30,004 bases of DNA from a virus: positions 1 through 30,004 of the IMG/VR virus record IMGVR_UViG_3300028820_000059, one strand, 5' to 3'. Positions 16,713-28,147 of the stretch are shown here, piece by piece. The stretch's first letter is position 1, and each line of letters begins with the position of its first letter. The position numbers were made by a program, and so were the translations under genes. The notes under the pieces were generated by a model. It searched no databases, had not been told where the DNA came from, and worked only from the letters and a program-made list of their open reading frames with translations.

Positions 16713-18475
16713 AAGTTTCAGAACTGAATTTTACTGAAATCAAAGAAAATATCAAAAATTATCTGGCCAACAACCCGGATTTTACCGATTACAATTTTGA
16801 AGGATCCGGTCTGAGCCTGTTGCTTGATATTCTTGCATACAACACATATTACAATATGTTCTACATGAACATGGCAATTAACGAAAATTTTCTTGGTACT
16901 GCAATCAAAAGAGGTTCTCTGGCCAGCATTGCCAAGAATTTTGGATACACACCAAAGGGGAGAACTTCAGCAAGGATCAAAACTGTTATCGAAATTACAG
17001 AGCCTGTAAATTCTTTGCAAAATGGAAATAAAATCATTCTGGACAAGCGTACAGCTACATTTACTGTTGGTTCAGACAATCAACAATATACATTTACACC
17101 AGTACAAAGTTATACGCTGGAATCCAAAAATGGAAAATACAATGCTGAAATTGAATTGATTGAAGGCGTATGGGTAACCCAGACGTATCAGGCTGGTTTG
17201 TCGAAGTATATTATTCCTGAATTCAACATTGATCTTTCTACTGTTGAAGTTTACGAAGTTACCCAAAACAATGAATTCATACCCTATACACGCTTCAATA
17301 ACCTGAAAACTCTGAATTCTGATTCCCGGATTTTCTACATTTTCGAAACTCCCTTTCAGACGTATGAAATCCTTTTTGGAGACGGAATTCTGGGTGCAGT
17401 GCCTTCTCCGGGAAGCACAATTCAGATTTATTACAAAACCAGCGCTGGAGAAGCGGCAAATGATCTGTCCAATATTGCATATTCCGGCAATCTGATTGAT
17501 GGACGTTTCGGACAGCAGGATATCAATTATCTGACAATTGTTCCGTCTTATGGAGGTTCTGAACCTGAACCTCTGGACAGCATCAGAAAAAATACGCTGA
17601 ATGCCTATTATGCTCAGGAACGGGCAGTCACTGTCAATGATTACAAATATTTTCTGGAAAAAGAATATCCGCTTGCCCAGTCTGTTTCTGTCTGGGGCGG
17701 ACAGGATAATGATCCGCCAATTTACGGAAAAGTTTTTATTTCAATCAGACCAAAAAAGGGATTCACGCTGAGTGTCAGCGAGAAGCAAAGAATTATCAAC
17801 GAAATTATCAAGCCCAGAAACGTTGTTACTGTAATTCCTGAAATTGTGGATCCTGAGTACACTTTTCTTGTTCTTGATTCAACAATCAAGTATGATACCA
17901 GAAAAACTTCAATGGATGCTGAACAGATGAAATTTTCAATTCTTGAAACAATTGAAGAATTTGCCAACGACGAACTGGGAAAATTTGACACTTATTTCAA
18001 TTATAGCAAGTTCATTACACAAATCAACAACATCAATCCGGCAATTATCGGCAACAATACTTTCATTCTTCTAAAAAAATACGTTACGTTTATTCCGAAC
18101 CTGACCAATACATACAAAGTTAATTTCAAAAATGAAATCAAAGAACGCTCTTTCAAAAATCTGGTTCCCCTGAAAATGGAAACTGATACAACAATCAATT
18201 CAGAACTGGATATTTTTCTGGAAGACGAAAGAGGATATGTTTATGCATATACAGTGAACAACGTTGGAGAAAAAATTCGCCGAAAAGTGGTGGGAACTGT
18301 CAATTATAATACAGGAAATGTTGAATTGATCATGAATGTTTCCGGTGTTACCGGAAGAAATGATTATACAATGTCATTTATTGCAGAACCAAAAGCTTTT
18401 GACGTTCAGATGAAATACAACGATATTTTGATTATTGACCCGACAGATATCAGTATAAGAATTGTAGCACAGTAA
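16709..18475 (+). CDS. 6: Baseplate wedge protein gp6
   Basis: This 588-aa protein has the N-terminal signature GSGLSLLLDILAYNTYY (residues 33-49) followed by MAINENFLGTAIKRGSLASI, which is characteristic of T4 gp6 and related Baseplate_J proteins. The central GDGILGAVPSPGSTIQIYYKTSAG segment (about residues 223-246) and the TVNDYKYFLEKEYP segment are also family hallmarks. gp6 dimers form the inner ring that ties the baseplate wedges around the hub. T4 gp6 is 660 residues; this one is slightly shorter. The ATG follows GAGAGG (16697-16702) and overlaps the gp25 stop by 4 nt. Confidence 0.92.
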   Translation: MKVSELNFTEIKENIKNYLANNPDFTDYNFEGSGLSLLLDILAYNTYYNMFYMNMAINENFLGTAIKRGSLASIAKNFGYTPKGRTSARIKTVIEITEPVNSLQNGNKIILDKRTATFTVGSDNQQYTFTPVQSYTLESKNGKYNAEIELIEGVWVTQTYQAGLSKYIIPEFNIDLSTVEVYEVTQNNEFIPYTRFNNLKTLNSDSRIFYIFETPFQTYEILFGDGILGAVPSPGSTIQIYYKTSAGEAANDLSNIAYSGNLIDGRFGQQDINYLTIVPSYGGSEPEPLDSIRKNTLNAYYAQERAVTVNDYKYFLEKEYPLAQSVSVWGGQDNDPPIYGKVFISIRPKKGFTLSVSEKQRIINEIIKPRNVVTVIPEIVDPEYTFLVLDSTIKYDTRKTSMDAEQMKFSILETIEEFANDELGKFDTYFNYSKFITQINNINPAIIGNNTFILLKKYVTFIPNLTNTYKVNFKNEIKERSFKNLVPLKMETDTTINSELDIFLEDERGYVYAYTVNNVGEKIRRKVVGTVNYNTGNVELIMNVSGVTGRNDYTMSFIAEPKAFDVQMKYNDILIIDPTDISIRIVAQ

Positions 18476-18479
18476 CAAT

Positions 18480-21134
18480 ATGGCAACAGAATACAAATAC
18501 AAAAAAGACATATTTCTGGAAAGCCAGATTCCGCTGTACATCCGCGATAATTACCCTTTATTTGTTTCTTTTGTAAAAAATTATTACGAGTTCCTTTCCC
18601 GCTCGTCCAATGAAATTCTGGCTGTAAAAGTCCTGAACAAAGGGAAAAATTACGTCAATCCTTTTCTGTCAATCAAGGTGATTGATACAATCGTCAATTC
18701 TTCCACTTATGGACAATATATCACTGACTCACGTCCGGTTAATCTGATTCCTGTTGTGAAAAACGGGCGGATTGAAAAAGTTCTTGTCAAAAATTCAAAA
18801 AATGTGAAGTACAGCAAGGAAGAACGTCCTGTTGTTATTGTTTCCGACTCAAAAGGAGAAGGGGCGGAATTTGAACTGGTTATTTTCCATGATATGGGAA
18901 ATGTTTACGATGTTGTTCAGGATTTGCCTTACATCAGGGATGTTGATATACAGAATGAGGTTTTCAAAAAGTATGTTCTGGAAGAACTGATTCCTGCTTT
19001 TCCGTCAAATTTGTACTCTGACGGCAAATATTCTATACAAGTTGAAAAATTTGTCAAGTTCATCCGGCAAATTTACAATTCCAAGGGAATTGAAGCTGTA
19101 TTTTCATTTATTTACAAAATTCTCTACAATACAACAGTCAACATTTATTACCCCAAAACAGATATTTTGCGTGTAAGTGACGGAATCTGGATCAAGAATT
19201 ATTACATTGTGACAGAAGACAATTTGACTGAAAAAATTGGAGAAAAAATTATCAACCAGAATGGCGTTACCGGAATAATAATGTCATGTGAACCGCATCC
19301 AACGTTGACCGGAAAATGGAAGGTATTGATCCATGAACGAACAGGAAATTTCAGCGCTGGTGATGACATTTACCTGTTCAATTTCAAATTTATTAATACA
19401 GGTGAAATAATTGCTACAGTACATTCAGTTGAAGAAGATCCGTACGGATATTTCAAGAATGATAATGGCCAACTATCATCATCCAAAAGAGTTCAGGACA
19501 ACTATTATTATCAGGAATTTTCATATGAAATTCAATCTGAATTCAATATCAAGGAATTTTCACAGATTCTGAATGAGCTTTTGAACCCTGCCGGATTCAA
19601 GTATTTCATCAAAATCATTGTTGATCTTGAAAGCCAGCTTGATTTGGACACAAAACTGTACTACCTGAACATGATTTATCCTGATGTTGAAATTGTTTCC
19701 GGCGAAGATGCCATGCTTTACAAGCGTTCCTTGGGCATGACACTTACCGATTTGTACAAAAATCCGTTTTTTGATGCAACCATTGACGTAACGCCAATTT
19801 ACGATACATTTGACGTTACACCAAATACAGATATTTCAGAACTTGAAATTTATTCAACCAATTTGAACAAAGATCCGCTACTTGAAGCAAATACGATGTA
19901 TGGATATTCTGTATATTTGTACAAAAATTCTTGGTCTGCCAGAAGAACTGTTGTTGAGACAAAAGTTTCAGAAAACAAGATTGTTCTTGATTCTCCATTC
20001 AATACAACAGAAACCAGCGTAAACGTGGAAGTTTGGCCCGGATATTATTTCAAAAATATAGTAAATTCAACAACGTTTGAACTGAGTGATTATGATCCGT
20101 TTAATGTCAAAACAAACAACAATAATCAGTCTGATCCTGAAAAGAGGTTTCTTATAGGATACAGTCTGTATATTTTGAGCGGAAATGTGGCCGGGCAAAG
20201 AAAAAAAATTGTTGCTTATGACGGCGTAAACCGGAGAATTGTTGTTGAATCCGCTTTTACGCAATTGCCAACAAATTGTATTTACCGCATTATAAACGAT
20301 CTGGACGGAACAGAATATTTTGGTGGAGAACTTTCTGCTGTAAATGTAATTAAAGGCGGAAGCGGGTTCACCACAGCAACTTTTGTGACCGACAGTCCTC
20401 CCGGAGGAAGTGCTCCGGTATTCAACGTAACTGTTTCCGGCGGATCTGTTACTGCAATTAACATTACTACGCCCGCAACATCAAAATACTATACCATACC
20501 AAAAGCAACGCTGACAGGAGACGGAGACGGGGTTGTGTATGAAATTGTTGTTGATTTTCCACAAAATTCCCACCTTTCCCAATTTTTGGCTAAAAACAGA
20601 TTTCAGGGAATTTATTTTGAATTACAAAAAGATTCACTTGGAAAGTCCTTGTATTTCGAAAACGCGCGTCTTCGGGTTTATGTACAAAACAACATCATTT
20701 TTTCAGCAATTATAGAAAATGCAGGAAAAGGTTACGTTTTTATCCCCAGAATTTATCAACGTGTTGGAGACGGAACGTTGGGAAAATTTTCGGCCACAAT
20801 TTCTTCTTCCGGTCAGGTATCTTCTTTGACTGTTACCGGATTTGGCATAGATTATAATTATGAACCGGAATTTGTTGCAGAACCTCCAGACCCGTCAATA
20901 TCCATGATTTTTTCCGATTCCGGCGCAGCTTTCATGAAAATGTGCCATTCTTCTGAACGGGATTCATACTGTACTGTTCTTTTGGACGGAAGTCCAAGAC
21001 CTGAATTTTCTTTAGCAAATGTAAATTATTATGGATCTGCTCTAAATATCAACATGAACAGTGTCAGAACGTATTTTACGGGATTTTTCCCGATTAAACA
21101 TAACTACAACACAGAAATAGAGGTGATCAGGTAA
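18480..21134 (+). CDS. Baseplate wedge protein in gp7 position
   Basis: This 884-aa protein has an N-terminal [20 protein letters not shown] stretch (residues 16-35), a recurrent start in large virion proteins of cyanophages and pelagiphages. Many glycine-aromatic turns are found in beta-rich segments: KGKNYVNP near residue 55, [13 protein letters not shown] near 620, [10 protein letters not shown] near 750 and [10 protein letters not shown] near 790, like the G-x-G-Y-x-x-x-P repeats of the gp8-like protein downstream. T4 gp7 is 1032 residues and lies between gp6 and gp8, so position and size suggest a gp7 counterpart, but I cannot show homology from sequence alone. The start has no Shine-Dalgarno site. 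The stop overlaps the next start by one base. Confidence 0.65.
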   Translation: MATEYKYKKDIFLESQIPLYIRDNYPLFVSFVKNYYEFLSRSSNEILAVKVLNKGKNYVNPFLSIKVIDTIVNSSTYGQYITDSRPVNLIPVVKNGRIEKVLVKNSKNVKYSKEERPVVIVSDSKGEGAEFELVIFHDMGNVYDVVQDLPYIRDVDIQNEVFKKYVLEELIPAFPSNLYSDGKYSIQVEKFVKFIRQIYNSKGIEAVFSFIYKILYNTTVNIYYPKTDILRVSDGIWIKNYYIVTEDNLTEKIGEKIINQNGVTGIIMSCEPHPTLTGKWKVLIHERTGNFSAGDDIYLFNFKFINTGEIIATVHSVEEDPYGYFKNDNGQLSSSKRVQDNYYYQEFSYEIQSEFNIKEFSQILNELLNPAGFKYFIKIIVDLESQLDLDTKLYYLNMIYPDVEIVSGEDAMLYKRSLGMTLTDLYKNPFFDATIDVTPIYDTFDVTPNTDISELEIYSTNLNKDPLLEANTMYGYSVYLYKNSWSARRTVVETKVSENKIVLDSPFNTTETSVNVEVWPGYYFKNIVNSTTFELSDYDPFNVKTNNNNQSDPEKRFLIGYSLYILSGNVAGQRKKIVAYDGVNRRIVVESAFTQLPTNCIYRIINDLDGTEYFGGELSAVNVIKGGSGFTTATFVTDSPPGGSAPVFNVTVSGGSVTAINITTPATSKYYTIPKATLTGDGDGVVYEIVVDFPQNSHLSQFLAKNRFQGIYFELQKDSLGKSLYFENARLRVYVQNNIIFSAIIENAGKGYVFIPRIYQRVGDGTLGKFSATISSSGQVSSLTVTGFGIDYNYEPEFVAEPPDPSISMIFSDSGAAFMKMCHSSERDSYCTVLLDGSPRPEFSLANVNYYGSALNINMNSVRTYFTGFFPIKHNYNTEIEVIR

Positions 21135-22711
21135 TGCCCAGTATCGTCACAAACAAACTCAAGGAAGCCAATATCCAAAATTTTATCAATTTGATAAAAA
21201 ACGAAAACGTATACGTTTCATTTGGAAGATCTACAAGCTGGATTCCTAATGATAATTCTGTCCCGGTTCCAACAGATAATTTTGATTTATTGAAAAATTT
21301 CTTCAAAGATCAGCTTTACATGAAAAAGGTCACTACAGGAAACGTTATCCGGGTGGCAAAATATTACAAATGGATAGCAAATTCCCGCTATCAAATGTAT
21401 TCACCTTCAGAAAATATTGAAACGCTGTGTGAGCCAAAACTGTATGCAAAAGCTCAGGCAGAAGCTGTTGTAAGCAGTGGAAGTGTAATTTCAATCAAAA
21501 TTATCAATGAAGGTTCAGGATACAGTTCTGCTCCAACAGTAACTATTTCTGGTGGAGGAGGAACCGGAGCTACAGCAACAGCAATCATCAATAACGGAAG
21601 TGTTGTTTCAATTATTGTTACAAATGGTGGATCCGGGTACACTTCTACTCCTGTTGTAACCATTACTGCTCCCAGACCTGATATTTCCGATTCTCCTTTT
21701 TCTGTTAATCCATATTATGTTGTGACAGATGATCTGAACGTATACGTTTGTGTAGATAATAACAATCTGGGCATTTCTACGGTCAAGCCAACTTCAACAA
21801 ACGTCAATGAGGATGATTCCGGCGGTACTGCTTTGGCTGACGGATACAAATGGAAATATCTTTATACAATTCCCCAGACAGATGCAGAGAAATTTCTTAC
21901 AATGAACTGGATTCCGGTCAAGATTTATCAGGAAAATGACGCGTCAAATAACTGGTATATTCAGTATAATGCCACTTCCAATGACAGAATACATGGGTAT
22001 GATGTTCCATTTTCTCTGAATGCAACCACGCTTATGCTGAAAGTCCGTGTAAATGGAGATGAAGGCGGGAAAATTGTGGATACCAATGATTACCGGAAAA
22101 TTTCCCTTATTCTTAACCCTGTTGCAAAAAACAGCGTATACGCTGCCGGAGCGAGTTCATCTGATAATACGATTGTCCTGAATAACTCTCATGATGTAAG
22201 TGATGTTGGTGCTTTGTGGTATCCTACAACAGGAAAAAAGATAAAAATTTTGCGCGGCCCCGGGCGCGGGCAAATCAGAACCATTACCGCATTTAACAGT
22301 ACAACCAAAACAGTAACGCTTGATTCAAACTGGGATGTCCCGATTACAACTTCTTCAGTTTATGGAATTTTGATCAATTCTCAGGTTTCCAATTTATGTA
22401 CAATTTTGAATTTAAGTTCTGTCAGCGGAACGTTCGTTCAAGATGAAGTTGCTACACATACTATTACCGGAACAACTGCAAATATTGTCAAATTTGACAA
22501 TACAGCCAATAAATTGTATGTAACAAACGTTTCCGGTACATATTCTGTTGGCGGAGAAATCAATCAAGGCGCAGCTTCGGGAACTTTGTCTTCCATTATT
22601 TTGCCTGATGCGGAGAATGAATATACAGATGTTCTTTTTACAGAAAATAGAAAAAAAATTACACGGTACAGTGATCAAATCGAAGATGTCAAGATTATCA
22701 TCCAATTCTAG
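21134..22711 (+). CDS. 8: Baseplate wedge protein gp8-like, with inserted glycine-rich repeats
   Basis: This 525-aa protein begins with [11 protein letters not shown] (about residues 26-36) and later has [19 protein letters not shown] (about 191-209) and [11 protein letters not shown] (about 236-246), all typical of T4 gp8. T4 gp8 is 334 residues; the extra length comes partly from an insertion at about 110-185 with two repeats ([20 protein letters not shown] and [16 protein letters not shown]) and partly from a C-terminal extension with short-strand repeats. gp8 in T4 sits on the wedge outside gp7 and gp10. The start overlaps the previous stop (TAATG), and GAGG (21120-21123) and CAGG (21129-21132) lie upstream. 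Base composition is AT-rich like its neighbours. Confidence 0.82.
   Translation: MPSIVTNKLKEANIQNFINLIKNENVYVSFGRSTSWIPNDNSVPVPTDNFDLLKNFFKDQLYMKKVTTGNVIRVAKYYKWIANSRYQMYSPSENIETLCEPKLYAKAQAEAVVSSGSVISIKIINEGSGYSSAPTVTISGGGGTGATATAIINNGSVVSIIVTNGGSGYTSTPVVTITAPRPDISDSPFSVNPYYVVTDDLNVYVCVDNNNLGISTVKPTSTNVNEDDSGGTALADGYKWKYLYTIPQTDAEKFLTMNWIPVKIYQENDASNNWYIQYNATSNDRIHGYDVPFSLNATTLMLKVRVNGDEGGKIVDTNDYRKISLILNPVAKNSVYAAGASSSDNTIVLNNSHDVSDVGALWYPTTGKKIKILRGPGRGQIRTITAFNSTTKTVTLDSNWDVPITTSSVYGILINSQVSNLCTILNLSSVSGTFVQDEVATHTITGTTANIVKFDNTANKLYVTNVSGTYSVGGEINQGAASGTLSSIILPDAENEYTDVLFTENRKKITRYSDQIEDVKIIIQF
21463..21675 (+). repeat. In-gene glycine-rich repeat pair
   Basis: Two tandem copies encode a GSV(I/V)SI(K/I)I-x-N-x-G-SGY(S/T)S(A/T)P-x-VTI unit within the gp8-like gene, at about 60% identity by eye. 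Related units occur in the upstream gp7-position protein. Confidence 0.75.
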
Positions 22712-22719
22712 TATAAATA
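22712..22719 (+). promoter_or_regulatory. T4-type late promoter candidate TATAAATA
   Basis: An exact TATAAATA, the T4 late consensus, directly after the stop codon of the gp8-like gene and 7 nt before the ATG at 22727. If it is used as in T4, transcription would start within a few bases of the ATG and the mRNA would be almost leaderless. Confidence 0.45.
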
Positions 22720-22726
22720 GATACGT

Positions 22727-25700
22727 ATGAGCGTAATCAAAGAGTTAGCAGCAAGTCCTTTTTTTGACGATTATGACGCCCAAAAGGATTTTTTGAGAGT
22801 CCTTTTCCGGCCCGGAAGAGCAGTTCAAGCACGTGAATTAAACCAGTTGCAATCCATCCTTCAAATGCAGGTGGAGCGTTTTGCAAACCACATTTTCAAG
22901 GATGGATCTATTGTCTATGGTGGCGGAACAACTATAGACACAATTTCTGCAAGATATTTGAAAATGGAGGAGCTTGTTCCGGGTTCTCCAAGTGAAGAAT
23001 TCAATCCTGTTTCTCTGATTGGTAAAACAATCAAAGGTGTTACTTCTGGTGCAATTGCTTTGGTAACAACAGCCGCAGACAAGACTTCTACAGATCCCAA
23101 GACATTGATTATAAAGGAATTGAATGGAATTCCTTTTATTGGTGGAGAAACTATCAGGGTTGTTGTTCAGGATTTTTCTGGCAATTACATTAATGACACA
23201 GCTTATCCTAATCCTGTTGCTACAATCAAAAGCAGCAATTTTTATGGTAAATCATCTACTGTCAGCATTTCAGATGGAATTTTTTATACAAAGGGAATGT
23301 TTGTTATTTGCAACAGTCAGACAGTTCCTCTTGATAAATATTCCAACACTCCAAACAAAAAGGCGGGGCTGCTTTCTCAAATTCAGATTGTCAGTGAAGG
23401 AGATGATCCTACACTTCTGGACAATGCAACAGGAACTTACAATTATTCTGCGCCCGGTGCAAGCCGTTTGAAGGTAATTTTGACTCTGGAAAGCAAGGAT
23501 CTGAATTATACTCCTTCGCCTGAAGAGAATTTTATTGAACTTCTGGAAACAAGAGACGGAAAGTTGTACAAACAGATTTCTCGTCCAAATTACAATGAAC
23601 TGATGAAAACCCTTGCCCGCAGAACCTATAATGAATCAGGAAATTATACTGTAAGACCATTTATTTTGAATCTTGATGATCATCCTTCAGATGAAAGCAA
23701 GCTGCGGGCATATTTAAGTCCGGGTTTGGCATACGTTAACGGGTTTGAATTTGAAACTATTGCTACACAATATGTTGATATCAACAAGGCCCGTGATACA
23801 GAAACTACAAACAATTATGGAGTTTCTGTTTATTATGATAATTATTTTCTGATCACTACATCAGGCTCTTCAGGGCTTTTTAATATTGGCACGTTCACCA
23901 AACTTGATATCAAAGATTCTTCAAATAACCAAATTGGAACTTGCTATGTCCGTTCTATTGAAAAAGTAGATAGTTCAAAATTCAAATTATATGTATTCAA
24001 TCTTTCACTTAATACAGGAAAAACAATCAATGATATTGACAAATTTGTTTCGTCTTCTCCTGCCGCAACTCTAAAATTGGCAACCCCAAAAACACTGTAC
24101 AATCCTTTAAATACACCGCTTGTTTACAATACAGGATTTGAAAAAATTTCTTCTGCTACAGATATTTCTCTTTTTTACAAAAAATTCTTTGCAAACCAGA
24201 CTGTATCCAGCAGCACAGTAACTATTTCACTTACCGGAAATGAACAATTTTATTCTGTATCTCCCAATGATTATCTTGTATCTGATGGTAGCGCATATAT
24301 CGCTGTTACCAACGTTGTATTAAGTGGCGGAAACCAGACAGCAACACTGACATTATCAGGATTTTCTACAGGAACTGTAAATATTATTGCAAATATAAGA
24401 AATGTAAATGCTCAGCCAAATATCAAAATTCCTGTAAAAACAAAGACATCTCAGGGTTATTGCACACAGACAACCACAAACAGCAACGTTGTATATCTTC
24501 AATCTTATGAGCCTGATATAAACAACTATTACCAGAATTGTAAAATTCGTTTTCTGTCTGGTACAGGAGCTTCCACAGCGATTTATACTATCAGCTATTA
24601 TAATGAAACACAAAAGTCAGTAACTATAAGCGGAAACGTCATCGTGGATACAAGTACATATTATGAAATTGTTCCTGAATTTACTGTTGGAACCACAGAT
24701 TTAAGCAAGGGATATTTTGTTCACTCTCTTCCCGGTGGTTTGAATGATAATACATTTATAACTCTTTCAGGGGCTTATGATGGAATTGGTTTGATCAAAG
24801 TTTACAAAAATTTGAGCAATAATGATACTGATTGGTTTGAAACAAGCAAGGACATTACTTATATGTTTGAATTTGACGGCGGACAAACTGAAGAAGCTTA
24901 CAGAGAATGTAAAATCAAATTGAGATCAGGTATGTCCTTGCCAAACGGAACAGTTTTGCATATCTTTTTCAACAGATTTACTCATACATTTAATGATGGA
25001 TTTTATAACGTTTCCAGCTATCCAAGCAACGACAAGAATATTTACGTTGCTCAAGATATTGAAGGAAATTATGTAGATTTGAAGAATTGTTTCGATTTCC
25101 GGCCCGTATACGTTACTGGAAGCGAATTTATTTCGCCGAACAAGACTCCAATTCCATATAGTTTGTTAAGTGTTGACCTTTCCTATTATCTTGCAAAAAT
25201 TGTAAAAATTATAGCTACTGCTGATGGAGAATTTGCTGTATTGGAAGGTTCAAGTGCCAGAAATCCAAAGCCTCCGGCAGATGTTGATTATGGCATGACT
25301 TTGTACACAATTTATCTAAGTCCGTATACAAACAACAAGAACAGTACAAAAATTAAATATATTGAAAATAAACGGTATACCATGCGTGATATTGGAAAAC
25401 TGGAAAAGCGTATCGAAAATATCGAATATTATACCAGTTTGTCTCTTGTTGAAAGCTCTACTGTGGCAATGGAAGTAAAAGATACTGCCGGAAATACACG
25501 CTTCAAAAATGGTATTCTTGTTGACTCTTTTGAAGGACACAATATAGGAGAAATTACAAATCCTGATTATAAATGCTCTATTGATATTACAAAGAAAGAA
25601 CTGAGACCACTGTTCAAACAAAGAGCATTTACACTTTATCCTCTTTCATATAACAATATGATTGTGCACAGCAACGGAATTGCTACAAGAACATATACAC

Positions 25701-28141
25701 TCCAGAATTATATTGTCCAGAACAAAGCCAGCCGGAAGGTGAATGTAAACCCATATTCGGTATTCCTTTGGAGAGGTTCTGTTACACTGAATCCATCTTC
25801 TGACATCTGGAAAGATACCAAAATTCGTCCAACAAATATTAATAATACTAATAATTTAAACAATAATATCAGTTTTGGTTCAACGCCTTGGAACACCAAT
25901 TTTAATGACTGGAATACAAACTGGAGCGGAAATTGGGTTATCAATACACAAACACAACAACAGTTTGAAGAAGTTATTGAAGAAAGAGAAACTTGGGAAC
26001 CTGATCTTCTCAGTTTTGGTAATACAGAAATATGGATAAGAAATGGCGGTTCAATGCGTTTGTCTTGGACTGATCCATTCACAGGACAAGCTTTGCAAAC
26101 TCCTGTTTATGTGGCTTGGCAGCGGCAAATGGATGGTTCTGAACGAGCTACAGCAGTAATTCCTGCCCGGCTTCAGAGAACACAACAGGTTGTAAACAGA
26201 CCTACAGGAGCGCTTGTTCAGACCCAAACAGTTGTTCGTCCTACAATTCAGGTACAAAATACTAATCTTGGGGATGTTGTTGTTAATGTAGATTATATAC
26301 CTTATATCAGGCCAAGAACTGTAACCTTTACTGCAAAAGGTCTGAAGCCAAATACAACAGTATATGCATTTTTTGATGATGTTTCTGTTTCCCAATATAT
26401 TACTCCAAGCACTTTGGTTACCAACAGTGCTGGAGAAGTAAGCGGAACGTTCAATATTCCTGCCAACAAATTCCTTACCGGGGAACGTCTGTTTCGGTTG
26501 ACAGATAGTTCTACAAATGACAGATCTCAGGAAACCACTTTTGCTGAAGCAAAATATTTTGCACAGGGACTTGAAGAAGAAAAAGTTACACTCAATATTC
26601 AAACAGCATCCATTGGGTTTGAAACTTCACAAATTCAAACTGTAGTACAACCTGTTGACCCTCTGGCACAAAGCTTTTTTGTTGATCCTGTAATTTATCC
26701 AAACGGGCTTTTTATCAAGGAAATTGATATTTTCTTTGCAAGTAAAGATAATGCCATTCCTGTTATTTTACAAATCAGAGAAAACGTAAATGGATATCCT
26801 TCCAATACTGAAATTCTTGCAGAAGTTCTTAAACCAGCTTCTCAGGTTTCAACAAGCCAAGACGGAAGCGTAGCAACAACATTCAGTTTTCCTTCTCCAG
26901 TATATTTGAAACCCGGAGAATATTCTATTGTTTTGATTTCAAATAGCAACAAATATGAAGTCTGGGTTGCAGAAATTGGTGAAAAGGAAATTTCCACCAA
27001 TACACTAATTTCTGAACAGCCTTATGTTGGAAGCTTTTTCAAGTCACAAAATGCTTCTACATGGACGGCTGAACAGACACAGGATCTGAAATTTACAATC
27101 AAAATGTGTAATTTCACCGGAACAACCTTTAATATGGTTTTGACAGATTTCCTGAATCCTTCAACAGAACCTGATATTTATGTCACAATTCCTGTTCTTG
27201 AAACTGTTTCAAGCGGTATTGATATCAGGGCCGGAAATTTGACTGAACGGAATATTGTTATCGGTTCTATTGTAAGTGGTTCAGGAATTCCTGCCAATAC
27301 AACAATTACAGGAATAAATTATGTTGAAAACAAAATTACCTTGTCTAATTCAGTAACAACAACAATAACACAAGGCTCGCTGCTTGGTGTTTTGAGAAAA
27401 GCCGATATAGAAAATGCTTTAGATGCAAGAAATATTATGAATTTGTTCCGTACAAGTTTGTCTGTATTCAATCCATTCAACAATATAAGACTTTCTTATA
27501 CTTTTAGAGCAAAACAATATGGTTCAGGATCTTTGGGATCAGAAACGCCATTTACTCCCGGTAACAATTATGAATTGCCTACTCCATGTCAAATTGATGT
27601 TGCAAATGAAAGTTTCCGTGTTGGAATTTATGGAACAGCAGATGCACTGGGCCAGTTTGTATCTCCAGTAATCAATCTGCAACGAAATTATTTTGTAGCT
27701 GTAGAAAATATTATTAACAGCCCTGTAATTACTTCCACATTTGAAACAAATGCTACTGGTGGTGAAGCATATGCCCGGTATATTACAAAGAAGGTAACAT
27801 TAACTGACATTTCGAATTATCTGAGAATTTATCTTGATATGTACAGGCCCCAAAATACTGATGTTAAGGTGTTTTACCGGGTTTTGAGAGAATCAGACGC
27901 CGGGACAATTTATGAAAAATCTTGGGAAAAAACTGTTACTACAGACAATATTAATTCAATTTATTCCAACAAAGAATCTGATTTCTTTGAAGTGTGTTTT
28001 GTTCCGGCAGATCCTTCTTCAGGCAATCCATTGATAAATATTGGTGATTTTATTGAATTTCAGGTAAAAATTGTGCTTCTTTCTTCCAACACATGTGTTG
28101 TTCCAAAGGTAAAGCGTTTAAGAATTCTTGCTTTGGAGTAA
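22727..28141 (+). CDS. Giant DUF4815-type baseplate/tail fibre protein
   Basis: This 1804-aa protein opens with FDDYDAQKDFLRVLFRPGRA and VQARELNQLQSILQMQVERF (residues 13-52), the signature of DUF4815 proteins of T4-like cyanophages and pelagiphages. A long beta-rich body follows. At about residues 1035-1090 there is an Asn/Trp-rich linker (NNTNNLNNNISFG, WNTNFNDWNTNWSGNW). Then come YIPYIRPRTVTFTAKGLKPN and TVYAFFDDVSVSQYI (about 1185-1225) and DPLAQSFFVDPVIYPNGLF (from about 1309), both recurrent in this class. It is probably a baseplate-peripheral or fibre-attachment protein playing the part of T4 gp10 and neighbours. The start has no Shine-Dalgarno site but a TATAAATA motif. It is the largest gene in the window. 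Confidence 0.85.
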   Translation: MSVIKELAASPFFDDYDAQKDFLRVLFRPGRAVQARELNQLQSILQMQVERFANHIFKDGSIVYGGGTTIDTISARYLKMEELVPGSPSEEFNPVSLIGKTIKGVTSGAIALVTTAADKTSTDPKTLIIKELNGIPFIGGETIRVVVQDFSGNYINDTAYPNPVATIKSSNFYGKSSTVSISDGIFYTKGMFVICNSQTVPLDKYSNTPNKKAGLLSQIQIVSEGDDPTLLDNATGTYNYSAPGASRLKVILTLESKDLNYTPSPEENFIELLETRDGKLYKQISRPNYNELMKTLARRTYNESGNYTVRPFILNLDDHPSDESKLRAYLSPGLAYVNGFEFETIATQYVDINKARDTETTNNYGVSVYYDNYFLITTSGSSGLFNIGTFTKLDIKDSSNNQIGTCYVRSIEKVDSSKFKLYVFNLSLNTGKTINDIDKFVSSSPAATLKLATPKTLYNPLNTPLVYNTGFEKISSATDISLFYKKFFANQTVSSSTVTISLTGNEQFYSVSPNDYLVSDGSAYIAVTNVVLSGGNQTATLTLSGFSTGTVNIIANIRNVNAQPNIKIPVKTKTSQGYCTQTTTNSNVVYLQSYEPDINNYYQNCKIRFLSGTGASTAIYTISYYNETQKSVTISGNVIVDTSTYYEIVPEFTVGTTDLSKGYFVHSLPGGLNDNTFITLSGAYDGIGLIKVYKNLSNNDTDWFETSKDITYMFEFDGGQTEEAYRECKIKLRSGMSLPNGTVLHIFFNRFTHTFNDGFYNVSSYPSNDKNIYVAQDIEGNYVDLKNCFDFRPVYVTGSEFISPNKTPIPYSLLSVDLSYYLAKIVKIIATADGEFAVLEGSSARNPKPPADVDYGMTLYTIYLSPYTNNKNSTKIKYIENKRYTMRDIGKLEKRIENIEYYTSLSLVESSTVAMEVKDTAGNTRFKNGILVDSFEGHNIGEITNPDYKCSIDITKKELRPLFKQRAFTLYPLSYNNMIVHSNGIATRTYTLQNYIVQNKASRKVNVNPYSVFLWRGSVTLNPSSDIWKDTKIRPTNINNTNNLNNNISFGSTPWNTNFNDWNTNWSGNWVINTQTQQQFEEVIEERETWEPDLLSFGNTEIWIRNGGSMRLSWTDPFTGQALQTPVYVAWQRQMDGSERATAVIPARLQRTQQVVNRPTGALVQTQTVVRPTIQVQNTNLGDVVVNVDYIPYIRPRTVTFTAKGLKPNTTVYAFFDDVSVSQYITPSTLVTNSAGEVSGTFNIPANKFLTGERLFRLTDSSTNDRSQETTFAEAKYFAQGLEEEKVTLNIQTASIGFETSQIQTVVQPVDPLAQSFFVDPVIYPNGLFIKEIDIFFASKDNAIPVILQIRENVNGYPSNTEILAEVLKPASQVSTSQDGSVATTFSFPSPVYLKPGEYSIVLISNSNKYEVWVAEIGEKEISTNTLISEQPYVGSFFKSQNASTWTAEQTQDLKFTIKMCNFTGTTFNMVLTDFLNPSTEPDIYVTIPVLETVSSGIDIRAGNLTERNIVIGSIVSGSGIPANTTITGINYVENKITLSNSVTTTITQGSLLGVLRKADIENALDARNIMNLFRTSLSVFNPFNNIRLSYTFRAKQYGSGSLGSETPFTPGNNYELPTPCQIDVANESFRVGIYGTADALGQFVSPVINLQRNYFVAVENIINSPVITSTFETNATGGEAYARYITKKVTLTDISNYLRIYLDMYRPQNTDVKVFYRVLRESDAGTIYEKSWEKTVTTDNINSIYSNKESDFFEVCFVPADPSSGNPLINIGDFIEFQVKIVLLSSNTCVVPKVKRLRILALE

Positions 28142-28147
28142 TTTCAG

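Noticed and set aside
17722-26602. Minus-strand frames in the structural block (for example 20282-20464, 22412-22705, 25708-26082, 26051-26602)
   Set aside because: They are shadows of the long plus-strand genes with strong family motifs and carry no ribosome sites.
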